From DAOPJM01 sp035399665 (GTDB lineage: Bacteria; Bacillota; Clostridia; Christensenellales; CAG-138), in contig DAOPJM010000004.1 of the NCBI GenBank assembly GCA_035399665.1, forward strand, positions 1 through 64,000: 64,000 nt of DNA, written 5' to 3'. The position numbers and the translations under genes were made by a program. The notes beneath the pieces were generated by a model. It searched no databases. It saw only the letters and a list, made by a program, of their open reading frames with translations, and was not told the origin of the DNA. This document shows, piece after piece, positions 17,346 through 26,308 of this stretch; within the stretch, counting starts at the first letter, position 1; each line of letters opens with the position of its first letter.

Positions 17346-18542
17346 TTATGAATCAAAGGTTACGTTTGCATCATACTTGAGTGAGTAGAAGCCCTCGGCG
17401 TCCTTCAGCGACATTGAGTTGTTGGACTTCATATCAAGGTCGGTGTACACCAGCTTCAAGCCCTCGGCGGAGCCGTCGTCCAAGATAACGGTAAGCTCAT
17501 ACAGCTCGGCGTTTGGCATGTCCGTGAGCACCAAATGCTTATACTGATCGTCACTCTCGCAAATGGGCCAATCCTCGCTCAGCAGGTTAGCGCCCATGTC
17601 CTCAGCGCCGACAGGATACAGGTACGCGGCTTTCATGGTAAGCCCTGTCTTGTTCTTGAAAACGAAACGCAGCGTGATGGTTTCTGCGTTGTCGTCAACG
17701 GCGTTGTCGCTCGCCGCGGCGATGGGCTGACCATTCTCATCAATGTTGGAATCATACTTAACGGAAAGCGTTTCCTCGTCATCCTTCATGGAAACGGAGT
17801 TTGCGTTCGCAAGGTCGTTGCCCTTGAAATTCCATACCTGTCCGTCGGTGAATTCCACGGTTATGTCATAGGTATCCGCCGTGGGGCGCTCCAAGACCAA
17901 CCACAGGTAGTCATCCTGAGATTTGTTGCTCGGGTACACAGTGTCGATTACGCTTTCGCCCATGTCCTCAGTGCCGGTCGGGTATACATACACGGCGGCA
18001 CAGTCAAAGGAGGTTTTGTTCTTGAACAGGAATTTGAGCTGAGTGGTGTTGGACTCATCTATCGTCACCTTGGCAAAATCCACGGTGACGCCTGCGGCCG
18101 TCAGCTCATCCTTGGTGAATTCCACTTCGTTGTCATTCTTAACGCTGATCTCGGAGCCGTCTGACGACTTCATTGAAACGGAGTTGTTGAACTTCAACGC
18201 TAAATCGCTGAAAACACAGCCTGTTCCATCGGTAAAGCTCACGGCGATTTCATAGTAATCCGCCTCGGGACGCGCTAAAATCATACGCTTGTACTGCGAT
18301 TTATCCGTGTTGTTCTCCCAAGTTTCACTGATGACGTTCTCGCCCTTATCGGTGCTGCCGACAGGATAAACATATGCTTCGATGATGTCCTTGCCTGTCT
18401 TGTTCTTGAATACAAAAGCCAGGGCGATCAATGCTTCGTTCTCGCTTGCTTCGGGCTGTTCGATGTCAGCATCATTGCCGGAGCAGGCGCCAAGTGCCGC
18501 CAGCATTATTATCGCCAGCAACAGAGCAATCGTCTTTTTCAT
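17346..18542 (-). CDS. Lipoprotein with three tandem copies of an unassigned domain
   Basis: The 398-residue protein starts with a lipoprotein signal (lipobox LAALGAC). The mature part is three tandem repeats of about 110-120 residues. Each begins with a LxFxFKNKTG-like strand, then AYVYPVG, then an acidic segment with W or Y, then a RP/MPxAxxYxITVxFxDG strand, and ends near NSVSMK. The repeats are diverged but in register (starting near residues 42, 165 and 287). No known family was recognised; a beta-sandwich is likely. It is divergent from a GH2 gene and has a near-perfect promoter with a LacI-type palindrome just downstream. It may bind a ligand at the cell surface, but that is a guess. 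Confidence 0.8.
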   Translation of the reverse strand: MKKTIALLLAIIMLAALGACSGNDADIEQPEASENEALIALAFVFKNKTGKDIIEAYVYPVGSTDKGENVISETWENNTDKSQYKRMILARPEADYYEIAVSFTDGTGCVFSDLALKFNNSVSMKSSDGSEISVKNDNEVEFTKDELTAAGVTVDFAKVTIDESNTTQLKFLFKNKTSFDCAAVYVYPTGTEDMGESVIDTVYPSNKSQDDYLWLVLERPTADTYDITVEFTDGQVWNFKGNDLANANSVSMKDDEETLSVKYDSNIDENGQPIAAASDNAVDDNAETITLRFVFKNKTGLTMKAAYLYPVGAEDMGANLLSEDWPICESDDQYKHLVLTDMPNAELYELTVILDDGSAEGLKLVYTDLDMKSNNSMSLKDAEGFYSLKYDANVTFDS

Positions 18543-18649
18543 ACTTCCTTACCCCTTTTCTGATTTTAATATATCCAATCGAGCCGCAGCCCGAGAAGAT
18601 CCGCAGTAACCGAGTGCACGTATCGGACACAAAAGCTAAAAAGGGCATA

Positions 18650-18663
18650 CGCAAACGTTTGCG
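18650..18663. promoter_or_regulatory. LacI-type operator candidate
   Basis: CGCAAACGTTTGCG is a perfect 14-bp palindrome with the central AACGTT of LacI/CcpA-family sites. It lies 13 bases beyond the -10 of the minus-strand lipoprotein promoter, where a repressor would block initiation, and about 130 bases upstream of the GH2 promoter. Confidence 0.6.
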
Positions 18664-18676
18664 CTGCCACAAGTGT

Positions 18677-18705
18677 ATTATAGTACTATATGACTGCTTT
18701 GTCAA
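18677..18705 (-). promoter_or_regulatory. Consensus promoter of the triple-repeat lipoprotein gene
   Basis: Minus strand TTGACA, exactly 17 bases, TATAAT. The 5' leader to the ATG is about 130 bases. Confidence 0.85.
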
Positions 18706-18793
18706 TGGCGCCAAGAATAATTATGTGATGAGCCTGAAGAAATTTTCACACGATTCGCGGCTTTTATGTCGTGCAAAGCGCCTTAGCTCGTGG

Positions 18794-18799
18794 TATAAT
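18794..18799 (+). promoter_or_regulatory. Extended -10 of the GH2 gene
   Basis: TGGTATAAT matches an extended -10 (TGn plus TATAAT); the -35 position (GTGCAA) is poor. A ribosome binding site GGAGGG lies before the ATG. Confidence 0.6.
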
Positions 18800-18828
18800 T
18801 TAGTAAAATTACTTGGAGGGTTTGCAAT

Positions 18829-20517
18829 ATGAAAACCATATGGGGCGAAGGCCTTGACGTCAACGCTCCGCTTAGTGAATATCCGCGTCCGCAGATGGTG
18901 CGTGACAGCTATATTTCCCTCAACGGCGCATGGGACTTCGAGGCGGACGGGCAAAAGCAAAGCATAGTCGTTCCCTTCTCGCCCGAATGCGAGCTGTCGG
19001 GGGTGAACAAGCGATTTTCGCCCGACACTGTTCTGCATTATTCAAGGCGCTTCACCCTGCCCGTCGGTTTCAACCGCGGATTGGTGCTGCTGCACTTTGA
19101 CGCGGTTGATTGCATGTGTACGGTCAAGCTCAACGGTACGGAGGTCGGCTGTCACTTCGGCGGCTACTGGCCCTTCACCTTGGACGTCACCCACGCCATA
19201 GAGGGCGAGAACCTCTTGGAGCTTGAGGTTACCGATCCGTGTCGGAGTACGGATTTCTACGCGAAGGGCAAGCAAAAGCGCGAGCGCGGCGGCATTTGGT
19301 ACACCCAACAGAGCGGCATTTGGCAAAGCGTTTGGCTTGAGAGCGTCCCCGAAACCTACATCAGACAGCTTCGAATCAGCGTTGACTGCGACTATGGCAG
19401 GGTCAGAATCATTGTCTTTTCGGACGATGACGCGGAGGTCATTGTGGACTTCATGGGCATGAGCTTCAAGGGCGAATGCAACTCGGAGATGTCCATACCT
19501 GTCAACAACGCAAGGCTATGGTCTCCCGAAGACCCCTTCCTCTATGATTTTACCGTCACGGTGGGCGAGGACCGCGTTCAAAGCTACTTTGCGATGCGAA
19601 AGTTTCAGGTTGGGCGTGACGAGCGTGGAATAAGGCGGCTCATGCTCAACGGCAAGCCCTATTTCCAAAGCGGCGTTCTCGATCAGGGCTATTGGCAGGA
19701 CGGGATGCTGACTCCGCCCTCCGATGAAGCGATGATCTTCGATATTCAGACCATGAAGGACATGGGCTTCAATATGCTGCGCAAGCACATCAAGATTGAA
19801 CCGCTTCGCTGGTACTACCACTGCGACAGGCTGGGTATGCTCGTTTGGCAGGATATAGTCAACGGCGGCACGGACTACCACCCCGTCACCGTGAGTTCGC
19901 CTCTCGTCACCAACATACATTCCAAGGACGATAACTACCGCGCCTTCGGCAGAGAGACCCCTGACAGCCGCGCACTCTATCAAAAGGAGCTTTGGGACAC
20001 CATACTGCTGCTGTACAACTGTCCCTGCATATGCACTTGGGTGCTGTTCAACGAGGGCTGGGGGCAGTTTGACGCGCTTGCCGCCTGCTCTAAGGCAAGG
20101 GCTTTGGATCCTTCCCGTTTCATCGACCACGCAAGCGGTTGGCACGACCAGGGCGGCGGCGATATGAAGAGCTGGCACACCTACTTTACGCCCTATGTTC
20201 AGCGCCCCGACCGCAAGGACAGACCCGTGGTGCTTTCCGAATTCGGGGGCTATAACCTCAGAGTCGCGGGACACTGCTTTGGTGAGCGCGACTTTGGTTA
20301 CAGACGCTTCGGCAGTGAAAAGGAGCTTGCGAACGCCATAACCGCGCTGTACGAGGAGCAGATAATCCCCGCCAAGTCAAAAGGGCTTTGCGCCTCGGTC
20401 TACACCCAGCTTTCCGACGTTGAGGACGAGCTGAACGGGCTTGTGACCTACGACAGGCGCTTTACAAAGCTGCCTCAAGATGTGATGTCGGATATCAACG
20501 GCAGACTTAAGGACTAA
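18829..20517 (+). CDS. Glycoside hydrolase family 2 protein
   Basis: A retaining beta-glycosidase of 562 residues. A sugar-binding jelly roll comes first (LNGAWDFEADG, then FDAVDCMCTVKLNGTEVG), then an immunoglobulin-like domain and a TIM barrel. The acid/base Glu is in VLFNEGWGQ near residue 408 and the nucleophile Glu in VLSEFGG near 470. It is short for the family and no signal peptide is visible, so it acts in the cytoplasm. The substrate (galactoside, glucuronide or mannoside) cannot be told from sequence alone. It is divergent from a lipoprotein gene and may share LacI-type control. Confidence 0.88.
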   Translation: MKTIWGEGLDVNAPLSEYPRPQMVRDSYISLNGAWDFEADGQKQSIVVPFSPECELSGVNKRFSPDTVLHYSRRFTLPVGFNRGLVLLHFDAVDCMCTVKLNGTEVGCHFGGYWPFTLDVTHAIEGENLLELEVTDPCRSTDFYAKGKQKRERGGIWYTQQSGIWQSVWLESVPETYIRQLRISVDCDYGRVRIIVFSDDDAEVIVDFMGMSFKGECNSEMSIPVNNARLWSPEDPFLYDFTVTVGEDRVQSYFAMRKFQVGRDERGIRRLMLNGKPYFQSGVLDQGYWQDGMLTPPSDEAMIFDIQTMKDMGFNMLRKHIKIEPLRWYYHCDRLGMLVWQDIVNGGTDYHPVTVSSPLVTNIHSKDDNYRAFGRETPDSRALYQKELWDTILLLYNCPCICTWVLFNEGWGQFDALAACSKARALDPSRFIDHASGWHDQGGGDMKSWHTYFTPYVQRPDRKDRPVVLSEFGGYNLRVAGHCFGERDFGYRRFGSEKELANAITALYEEQIIPAKSKGLCASVYTQLSDVEDELNGLVTYDRRFTKLPQDVMSDINGRLKD

Positions 20518-20543
20518 AGGCATTCACCATATTTCGCTAAAAT

Positions 20544-20590
20544 AAGGGACTGCGGCAGAAAGCATCTGTCACAGTCCCTTGATTTTATCA
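20544..20590. terminator. Bidirectional terminator between GH2 and RND exporter genes
   Basis: Stem AAGGGACTG/CAGTCCCTT with a 19-base loop; followed by GATTTTATC on the plus strand. Confidence 0.7.
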
Positions 20591-20603
20591 GCCGTCTCTT
20601 TTC

Positions 20604-23600
20604 TTATGCGCCCGTAGTCAGACCCTCGCCGCTTTCGCCCGCGATTTGCTCAGGCTCCTTTGCCATTTCCGCTTCGGCTCCGTCCGTTACGGGCGGAAGC
20701 CCCGTTTTCTTTTTCCTGTCCGGATTGAACAGGTCATACATTATGGGGATTATCAGCAGGGTTGTCAGCGTCGCGTAGGTCAATCCGCCCACGCACACGA
20801 CCGCCACCGGCTGTATCATCTCGGCGCCCGTACCAATGCCCAACGCCAAGGGCAGCAGACCAAGTATGGTCGTGACCGCCGTCATCAGGACGGGGCGGAT
20901 ACGCATCTTGACCGCCTCGACTATGGCTTCACGCTTCTCCATACCGCCCTCGCGGAGCTGATTTATCGTATCGACAAGCACTATGCCGTTGTTGACCGCG
21001 ACGCCCACAAGCATAATCATGCCTACCATGGATACTATGGAGACGTCCATGCCCGCGATAAGCAGTCCGATAAAGCCGCCCGTGAACGCCAACGGCAGCG
21101 TGAACATGACGATGAAAGGCGACTTTAGCGACTGGAACTGCGCCACCATTATGAGGTAGATAAGCAGTATGCCCATCGCAAGCATCCAAACAAGGTCGGA
21201 GAGGGAGGACAATATGCTTTCGCTCTCGCCCTCGTACTCAAGCTCCACACCCGAAAGCTCCAAGCCGCTGAGCGCCTTCTGCGCATTTGCGCTGACCAGA
21301 GTAACGCTGTAATCGTCCTTCACAGTCGCGGTAACGGAAGCGTAGCGTCTCTGATTGCTGCGGGTTATGGACGACAGGGTTGTAGTGTACTCAAAGCTCG
21401 CTATGTCGGAGAGCTTGACCTTATGCGTTGTGCCGTCAAGCGCTGTGGCCTCTATTTGAAGCTCCTTCAGTCCCTCAGCATCAAGCGCAAGAGCCTCGCC
21501 GGATACCACCTCTACATCAACGCTGTTGTCGTCTATTGCAATCTCAGTCGCGACAGCCGAGCTTGTGAGCGCGGTTGCTACCGCCATATAGACCTCGCCT
21601 ACCGTGAGGTCGTTCAGCCTCGCCTCGTTCTTGTCAACGGTGATATGCAGCGCGGGTTCCGTGCTTGCTATACTGCTTTCGATGTACTTAATGCCGTCAA
21701 CGCCTTCAAGCGCGGTACGCACCTGCTCCTCGGCGTTTGCCAAGTCGTCAAGCTTGTCGCCGTATATCATGACCTCTATGCCGTCCCCGCCCAAGGAGGA
21801 AGTGAAGCTCATAGCGGAGGTGCTCATGGTCTGAACCTGACTGCCCTCGGGCATCTCGTCCATCAGCTTGTCAATCTCGGCGTTGATCTGCTTGGTGGAG
21901 ACCTTGGAATTCTCGTCTATCAAAGCATAACAGGTTATGTCGCTGCCCGTCTCGCTGTCCACTGATATGCCGATAACGCTTGCAAGACCCGACGACACCA
22001 TGGTGCCGACGTCCGACAAGCCCTCTATCTGCATCATGCCCTCATGCACCTGCGCCGCCAAAGCCATGGTATCCTCATAGCTCGTACCCTCCGGAGGCGT
22101 GACAGACAGCATTACCTGCAGACCGCCCGACTCAGGGATAAGCGAAAAGCCTTGTATGACACACAGCCACGCGGATCCCGCAAGCAGCAGCACCGCGACG
22201 ATAAGACACAGGGCGCGCTTGCCGAGCGTCCAGCGCGTAAGCCTTTCGAGCAGGCTTCTGCGCTTTTTGTAGCCCTCGCTGTGCTTCTTCACGGGCTTTT
22301 TGAGCATCTTGGTGACCATCGCGGGTATGAGCGTCAGCGCGATTATCAAGCTTGCCAAGAGCGAATAGGTTATGGTCAGCGCCATGTCGGAGAAAAGCTC
22401 GCGGGTCAAGCCCTGCACGAACACTATTGGCGCGAACACGCAGATTGTGGTAAGGGTTGAGGACGTGATCGCCGCGGCGACCTGCTTTGCGCCCTGCAAA
22501 GCCGCTTCCTTGACCGGCACGTCGTTCTGTCTCAATCGATAGATATTCTCAATAACGACTATTGAGTTGTCTACAAGCATACCGACGCCCACCGCAAGCC
22601 CCGCCATGGAGAACAGGTTCAGCGTCACGCCTGAAAAGTACATCAGCACCAGCGCGAACATCACAGAAATCGGTATGCTGCACGCGACCATGAACGTAGG
22701 CCTCAAGTCTCTAAGGAACAACAGCAGTATGATTATGGCAAGAAGCGCGCCGACAATCAAATTCTGCGTTACAGTACCCAAGGACAGGTCTATCACCGCG
22801 CCCTGGTCAAGCATGGCGGTAAAATGCAGCCCGTCATACTGTTGCTCAAGCTCCGCTATACGCTCCTTGATGTTGTCCGTCACGGTCATAGTGGCGTAGC
22901 TCGACTGCTTGGTAAAGGATATCAATACGCCGTCGCTGTCGTTAATCTTGGCGAACGACATGGAAAGCGTGTCCGTAGTCTCTATCGTCGCGACGTCCGA
23001 CAGCTTTATAACGCCCACCGAATCGAAGCCCGTGTCGGTTATCACAAGGTTGGAAAGCTCGTCTACGTCCGCTATCTTGTCGCCTACGCTCACAAGTATA
23101 CTCTCGTCGCCGTCGGTGATATAGCCCGCGGGCAGGTTATAATTCTGCGCCGCAATTATGGTTGCGACAAGCTTCAATGTAAGTATGTTGGTCAGATCCG
23201 CAGAGTCCAAAATAGCCTGAAGCTGCTCGTTGGCAAGCTTCTCCGCCTCCGCAAGCTGCTCCGCGCTCTCGTCCGCTTGAGTCTTGGCTTCATCCAACGC
23301 CGCCTGACCCTTTTCAAGCTCCGCCAACGCCGCCGCAAGCTGCGCGTCCGCATTCGCTCCCGCGCTGTTTAGCGCCGCGTATCCGGCCTGAACCTGCTCA
23401 AGCCCCGCGTCAACCTGCTCGATCGCCGCGTCAACCTGCGCTATCGCGTCCTCAAGCTGCGCTTCGGCCGCCTGCAGCTCGGCAATCTTCGCGGGAACAT
23501 CGTCGCGGGTCATGCCCTGCGCCGCAAGCTGCGCGTCAATCTGCGCCAATGCGGAAACCGTGCTTTGATAGCCCTCGCTCTCGGTAATCTCGGCTATCAG

Positions 23601-24596
23601 CTCCGCCTTGCGCTCGTCGCTCATCAGACTGTTGCTCTCGATATTGGCGATGGCTCTCTCATAGACCGCCAACGCGTATTCAAGCTTTGTTATCGTGCTT
23701 TCAAGCTCGGTAAGCTGCTGCTCCATGCTTTGGCAGTACTCAAGCTGCTCCACAAGCTCGGCGCGCTTTTCGGTAAGCTCGGCCTTCGTGGAGCGAAGCT
23801 GCCTGTCGGCAGCGTCAAGCTGTGCCTTCGCGCTGCTTGTGGCCTGCTCCGCCTCCGTCACGCCCTGCTCATACTGCTGCTCGCCCTCGGCAAGCTGCTC
23901 CTCGCCCTCGGCGATCTGCTCGTAGCCTTCCTCAAGAGCTTCCCTTGCCGCGTCCAATTCCTCGGTCGCCTCGTTGAACTGCTCCGTTATGGCGGCGTAC
24001 AAAAGCTCGTTCATGGCGTCAAGCTTGTCGGGGTCAATCACGACCTCGACGGTTTGCTCGGCAACGCCTGAGGTTATCACAGCCGCAACGCCCTCTATGC
24101 CCTCCAGCTTGGGCAGAAGCTCGCCTTCCACGAAGTTGGACAGCTCCATCTGATCCATGTTGTCGTAGTCCACGGTGGAAACCAAGGAGGGAATGATATC
24201 GGGGCTCATCTCAAGCACGGTCGTCGTTCCGACACCGTTCGGGAAGGAAGCCGCAAGCGTGTTGAGCGCTGATTGCAGGTCAATCTTCAGAACGTCCATG
24301 TTCGTGGACGAGGCGACCTGCACCCAAATCAAAGAATAGTTCTCCGCGCTCGTCGAGCTGACGTTCTCCACGTTTTCTATGGAGGATATCTCCTGCTCCA
24401 TCGGGCGCGTAACGTCGCTCTCGACCGTCTCCGGCGTAGCGCCGTAATAGGGAGTAAAGAGAACAACGTAGGGTAAATCAAGCTCGGGCAATAGGTCGGG
24501 CGTCATTCTGTCGACCGACACAACCCCAAGAACGATTATCAGTACGACCGCTACGAACACCGTCAACGGCTTTCTGACGCTGAATTTGGATATCAT
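20604..24596 (-). CDS. RND-family (AcrB/SwrC-type) exporter with a large coiled-coil insertion
   Basis: A 1330-residue transporter with the usual two-fold RND layout: a first helix (KPLTVFVAVVLIIVLGVVS), a large extracytoplasmic loop, six helices, then the second loop and six more. The proton-relay segment reads MLVDNSIVVIENI in helix 4; the second half shows LVGVAVNNGIVLVDT. Residues about 200-460 are a Glu/Ala/Gln-rich coiled coil inserted in the first extracytoplasmic loop, far longer than in AcrB (about 1050 aa in total). The ATG at 24596 has AGAGGTG six bases upstream; the GTG at 24605 is part of that RBS. No adaptor or TolC gene is adjacent. Confidence 0.9.
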   Translation of the reverse strand: MISKFSVRKPLTVFVAVVLIIVLGVVSVDRMTPDLLPELDLPYVVLFTPYYGATPETVESDVTRPMEQEISSIENVENVSSTSAENYSLIWVQVASSTNMDVLKIDLQSALNTLAASFPNGVGTTTVLEMSPDIIPSLVSTVDYDNMDQMELSNFVEGELLPKLEGIEGVAAVITSGVAEQTVEVVIDPDKLDAMNELLYAAITEQFNEATEELDAAREALEEGYEQIAEGEEQLAEGEQQYEQGVTEAEQATSSAKAQLDAADRQLRSTKAELTEKRAELVEQLEYCQSMEQQLTELESTITKLEYALAVYERAIANIESNSLMSDERKAELIAEITESEGYQSTVSALAQIDAQLAAQGMTRDDVPAKIAELQAAEAQLEDAIAQVDAAIEQVDAGLEQVQAGYAALNSAGANADAQLAAALAELEKGQAALDEAKTQADESAEQLAEAEKLANEQLQAILDSADLTNILTLKLVATIIAAQNYNLPAGYITDGDESILVSVGDKIADVDELSNLVITDTGFDSVGVIKLSDVATIETTDTLSMSFAKINDSDGVLISFTKQSSYATMTVTDNIKERIAELEQQYDGLHFTAMLDQGAVIDLSLGTVTQNLIVGALLAIIILLLFLRDLRPTFMVACSIPISVMFALVLMYFSGVTLNLFSMAGLAVGVGMLVDNSIVVIENIYRLRQNDVPVKEAALQGAKQVAAAITSSTLTTICVFAPIVFVQGLTRELFSDMALTITYSLLASLIIALTLIPAMVTKMLKKPVKKHSEGYKKRRSLLERLTRWTLGKRALCLIVAVLLLAGSAWLCVIQGFSLIPESGGLQVMLSVTPPEGTSYEDTMALAAQVHEGMMQIEGLSDVGTMVSSGLASVIGISVDSETGSDITCYALIDENSKVSTKQINAEIDKLMDEMPEGSQVQTMSTSAMSFTSSLGGDGIEVMIYGDKLDDLANAEEQVRTALEGVDGIKYIESSIASTEPALHITVDKNEARLNDLTVGEVYMAVATALTSSAVATEIAIDDNSVDVEVVSGEALALDAEGLKELQIEATALDGTTHKVKLSDIASFEYTTTLSSITRSNQRRYASVTATVKDDYSVTLVSANAQKALSGLELSGVELEYEGESESILSSLSDLVWMLAMGILLIYLIMVAQFQSLKSPFIVMFTLPLAFTGGFIGLLIAGMDVSIVSMVGMIMLVGVAVNNGIVLVDTINQLREGGMEKREAIVEAVKMRIRPVLMTAVTTILGLLPLALGIGTGAEMIQPVAVVCVGGLTYATLTTLLIIPIMYDLFNPDRKKKTGLPPVTDGAEAEMAKEPEQIAGESGEGLTTGA

Positions 24597-24624
24597 AAAA
24601 AACACCTCTGGTTACAGATATGAT

Positions 24625-24630
24625 ATTGTA
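24625..24630 (-). promoter_or_regulatory. Extended -10 of the RND exporter gene
   Basis: Minus strand TGGTACAAT; no good -35 is seen at the expected distance. Confidence 0.45.
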
Positions 24631-24767
24631 CCATACACATTTGAAAACAGTGTGAAAACAAAGTGAAATTTGCAGTATGACGCCTGTCGGGTCTCGCCGC
24701 TTTTGCCCGAATTACAGCATATAACGTACTGTGACCTTGACGGCAGCGCTTACCCTTGCGTCAATCC

Positions 24768-25676
24768 TTATGTCAGCTTCCCTATCGCAAAGCTGCAGGC
24801 CGCCTTGCAGCTCTCGTTTGTGCTCTCGTCCTCTGCAAGCTCCTTCAGCCTCGGCAGGCAGTCAACCCTCTCATAATTACCCGCAAGCACGGCGGCATGG
24901 GTGACAAACCTTTGCTTCTTGGACATATTCTTCCCACATAGCCTCTCGGCGTCCTGAACGTCACCCGAAAGCAGACGCTCTATCCTGAACGCCTCCTTCA
25001 GCTCGTCGGGCGCGGGAATGGGCTTTATATCGGCGTTTAACGGGCAGACCCCTTGGCATACCTCGCACCCAAGGTAGGAGCTCATCCTTTCCATAGTCCA
25101 CTCCGGAATGGGAGTACAGGATATCCCCGCCCTTATACAGCGATGGAAATCAAAACCATCCTCGCCTATCGCGGCGTTCGGGCAGGCTTTGCTGCAAAGC
25201 CCGCAGTCCAAGCAGCCCGAAACCTCCATGGGCTTACTCAGCTCAAATTCCTCCAAACGAATGGCGACAGCCTGCAAGCAGAAGCGTGTTCCATAGGGCG
25301 GTATGTACAGCAGCGCGCTTTTGAGCGTTCGGCCTATGCCGTGCGACGCCAATATATGGCGCATGGGTACGTCCGCCTTCTCCGCCTCAAGTCCCTTTGC
25401 CCTGAGCTGCCAAACGAAGCTCGTCATAGCATGGTAAGAGGCGTTTGACGCGGTGTAATACGCGCTGTAAAGCTGCTCCTCATATGGGCTGTACGGCCAA
25501 AGCAAAATGAGCAGGACGTTCTTGCCCTTATACGCCTCGGTGGGGTCGGCCTTTATGTACTCCGTTCCCTTATGAAAAGCGCCGCTTTCACGGCGGCGCT
25601 CCCAATCATCGTATTTCTCGTTCGGCAGTACATAGCACTCCCGAAAGCCCAATTCGTTCGCAAGCTCTTTAATCAC
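24768..25676 (-). CDS. QueG-like double-cluster Fe-S protein
   Basis: The 302-residue protein resembles epoxyqueuosine reductase (QueG), the last enzyme of queuosine synthesis in tRNA, but is shorter than the usual 340-390 residues. Visible are the segment SHGIGRTLKSALLYIPPYGT, equivalent to the QueG GxxGKNxLLxxPxxG region, and two cluster motifs, CLDCGLCSKACP near residue 155 and CEVCQGVCP near 203. The N-terminal cobalamin-binding part is reduced, so the function is less certain. It starts with GTG overlapping the ntpD stop (GTGA), making it the last gene of the V-ATPase operon. Confidence 0.7.
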   Translation of the reverse strand: MIKELANELGFRECYVLPNEKYDDWERRRESGAFHKGTEYIKADPTEAYKGKNVLLILLWPYSPYEEQLYSAYYTASNASYHAMTSFVWQLRAKGLEAEKADVPMRHILASHGIGRTLKSALLYIPPYGTRFCLQAVAIRLEEFELSKPMEVSGCLDCGLCSKACPNAAIGEDGFDFHRCIRAGISCTPIPEWTMERMSSYLGCEVCQGVCPLNADIKPIPAPDELKEAFRIERLLSGDVQDAERLCGKNMSKKQRFVTHAAVLAGNYERVDCLPRLKELAEDESTNESCKAACSFAIGKLT

Positions 25677-26305
25677 TTGCCCGCCTCTTTCAGCATCTCC
25701 TTGGTCTTCATCAAACGCGAAGTCGCGCCGCGCTCGTTCTCCTCCAGCTTCATGCGAATGTCGCGTATCGCCTCGGTGAACTGCGGGATCATGACGTACT
25801 CCAAGGCGTTGACACGCCTGCGCGTCTTTTCAATTTCATCGGCAAGCCTGCCGCAGGCCTTTTCCGTCTCGGCAAGCTCCAGCATGAGTGGAAGAATATC
25901 GGCAAGCCTTTGAACCGCCTCGTCAAGGTCGGCGCTCGTGGTAACAAAGCCGTAAGGATAGGTGAACTCGGTTCGGCTGTCCATCTCAAGCTTTGGTACG
26001 GGTACAGAAAGTATGGTGGCGTTCCCCGCCTCTACGGACATGGAACGCGCAGGATAGATAAGCGCCTCGTCTATCTCGGACTCGCTCATCATCGCTCTCG
26101 CAAGCACGAAGGCCTTCATCGCTTCGCCAAGCTTCATCTCGACCGCCTCGCGCAAATCCTTATTGCGGCGCGCCAGCACGATGAAGCGGCGCACCAGCTC
26201 GTCGCGCTTGTCCTTCATCATTTTGTGGCCGCGAACGGCTACGGCAAGCCTCTTTTTGAGGTTGCTCATTTCCATTCGCGTCGGCTTATACTGCAAAGAA
26301 GCCAC
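25673..26305 (-). CDS. ntpD: V-type ATP synthase subunit D
   Basis: The 210-residue central stalk subunit transmits rotation between the A3B3 head and the membrane ring. It starts SLQYKPTRMEMSNLKKRLAVA, the signature PTRxxLxxLKxRL of the family. It is almost entirely helical with coiled-coil ends. The start is GTG at 26305, with AAGGAGGG just upstream in the end of ntpB. Eighth gene of the V-ATPase genes proper after upp if counted from subunit K, and last of the set. Confidence 0.95.
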   Translation of the reverse strand: MASLQYKPTRMEMSNLKKRLAVAVRGHKMMKDKRDELVRRFIVLARRNKDLREAVEMKLGEAMKAFVLARAMMSESEIDEALIYPARSMSVEAGNATILSVPVPKLEMDSRTEFTYPYGFVTTSADLDEAVQRLADILPLMLELAETEKACGRLADEIEKTRRRVNALEYVMIPQFTEAIRDIRMKLEENERGATSRLMKTKEMLKEAGK

Positions 26306-26308
26306 GGC

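Noticed and set aside
17093..17380. 95-codon plus-strand frame after the symporter gene
   Set aside because: No RBS, atypical composition, and it crosses the promoter at 17098-17127 and the terminator at 17230-17270.
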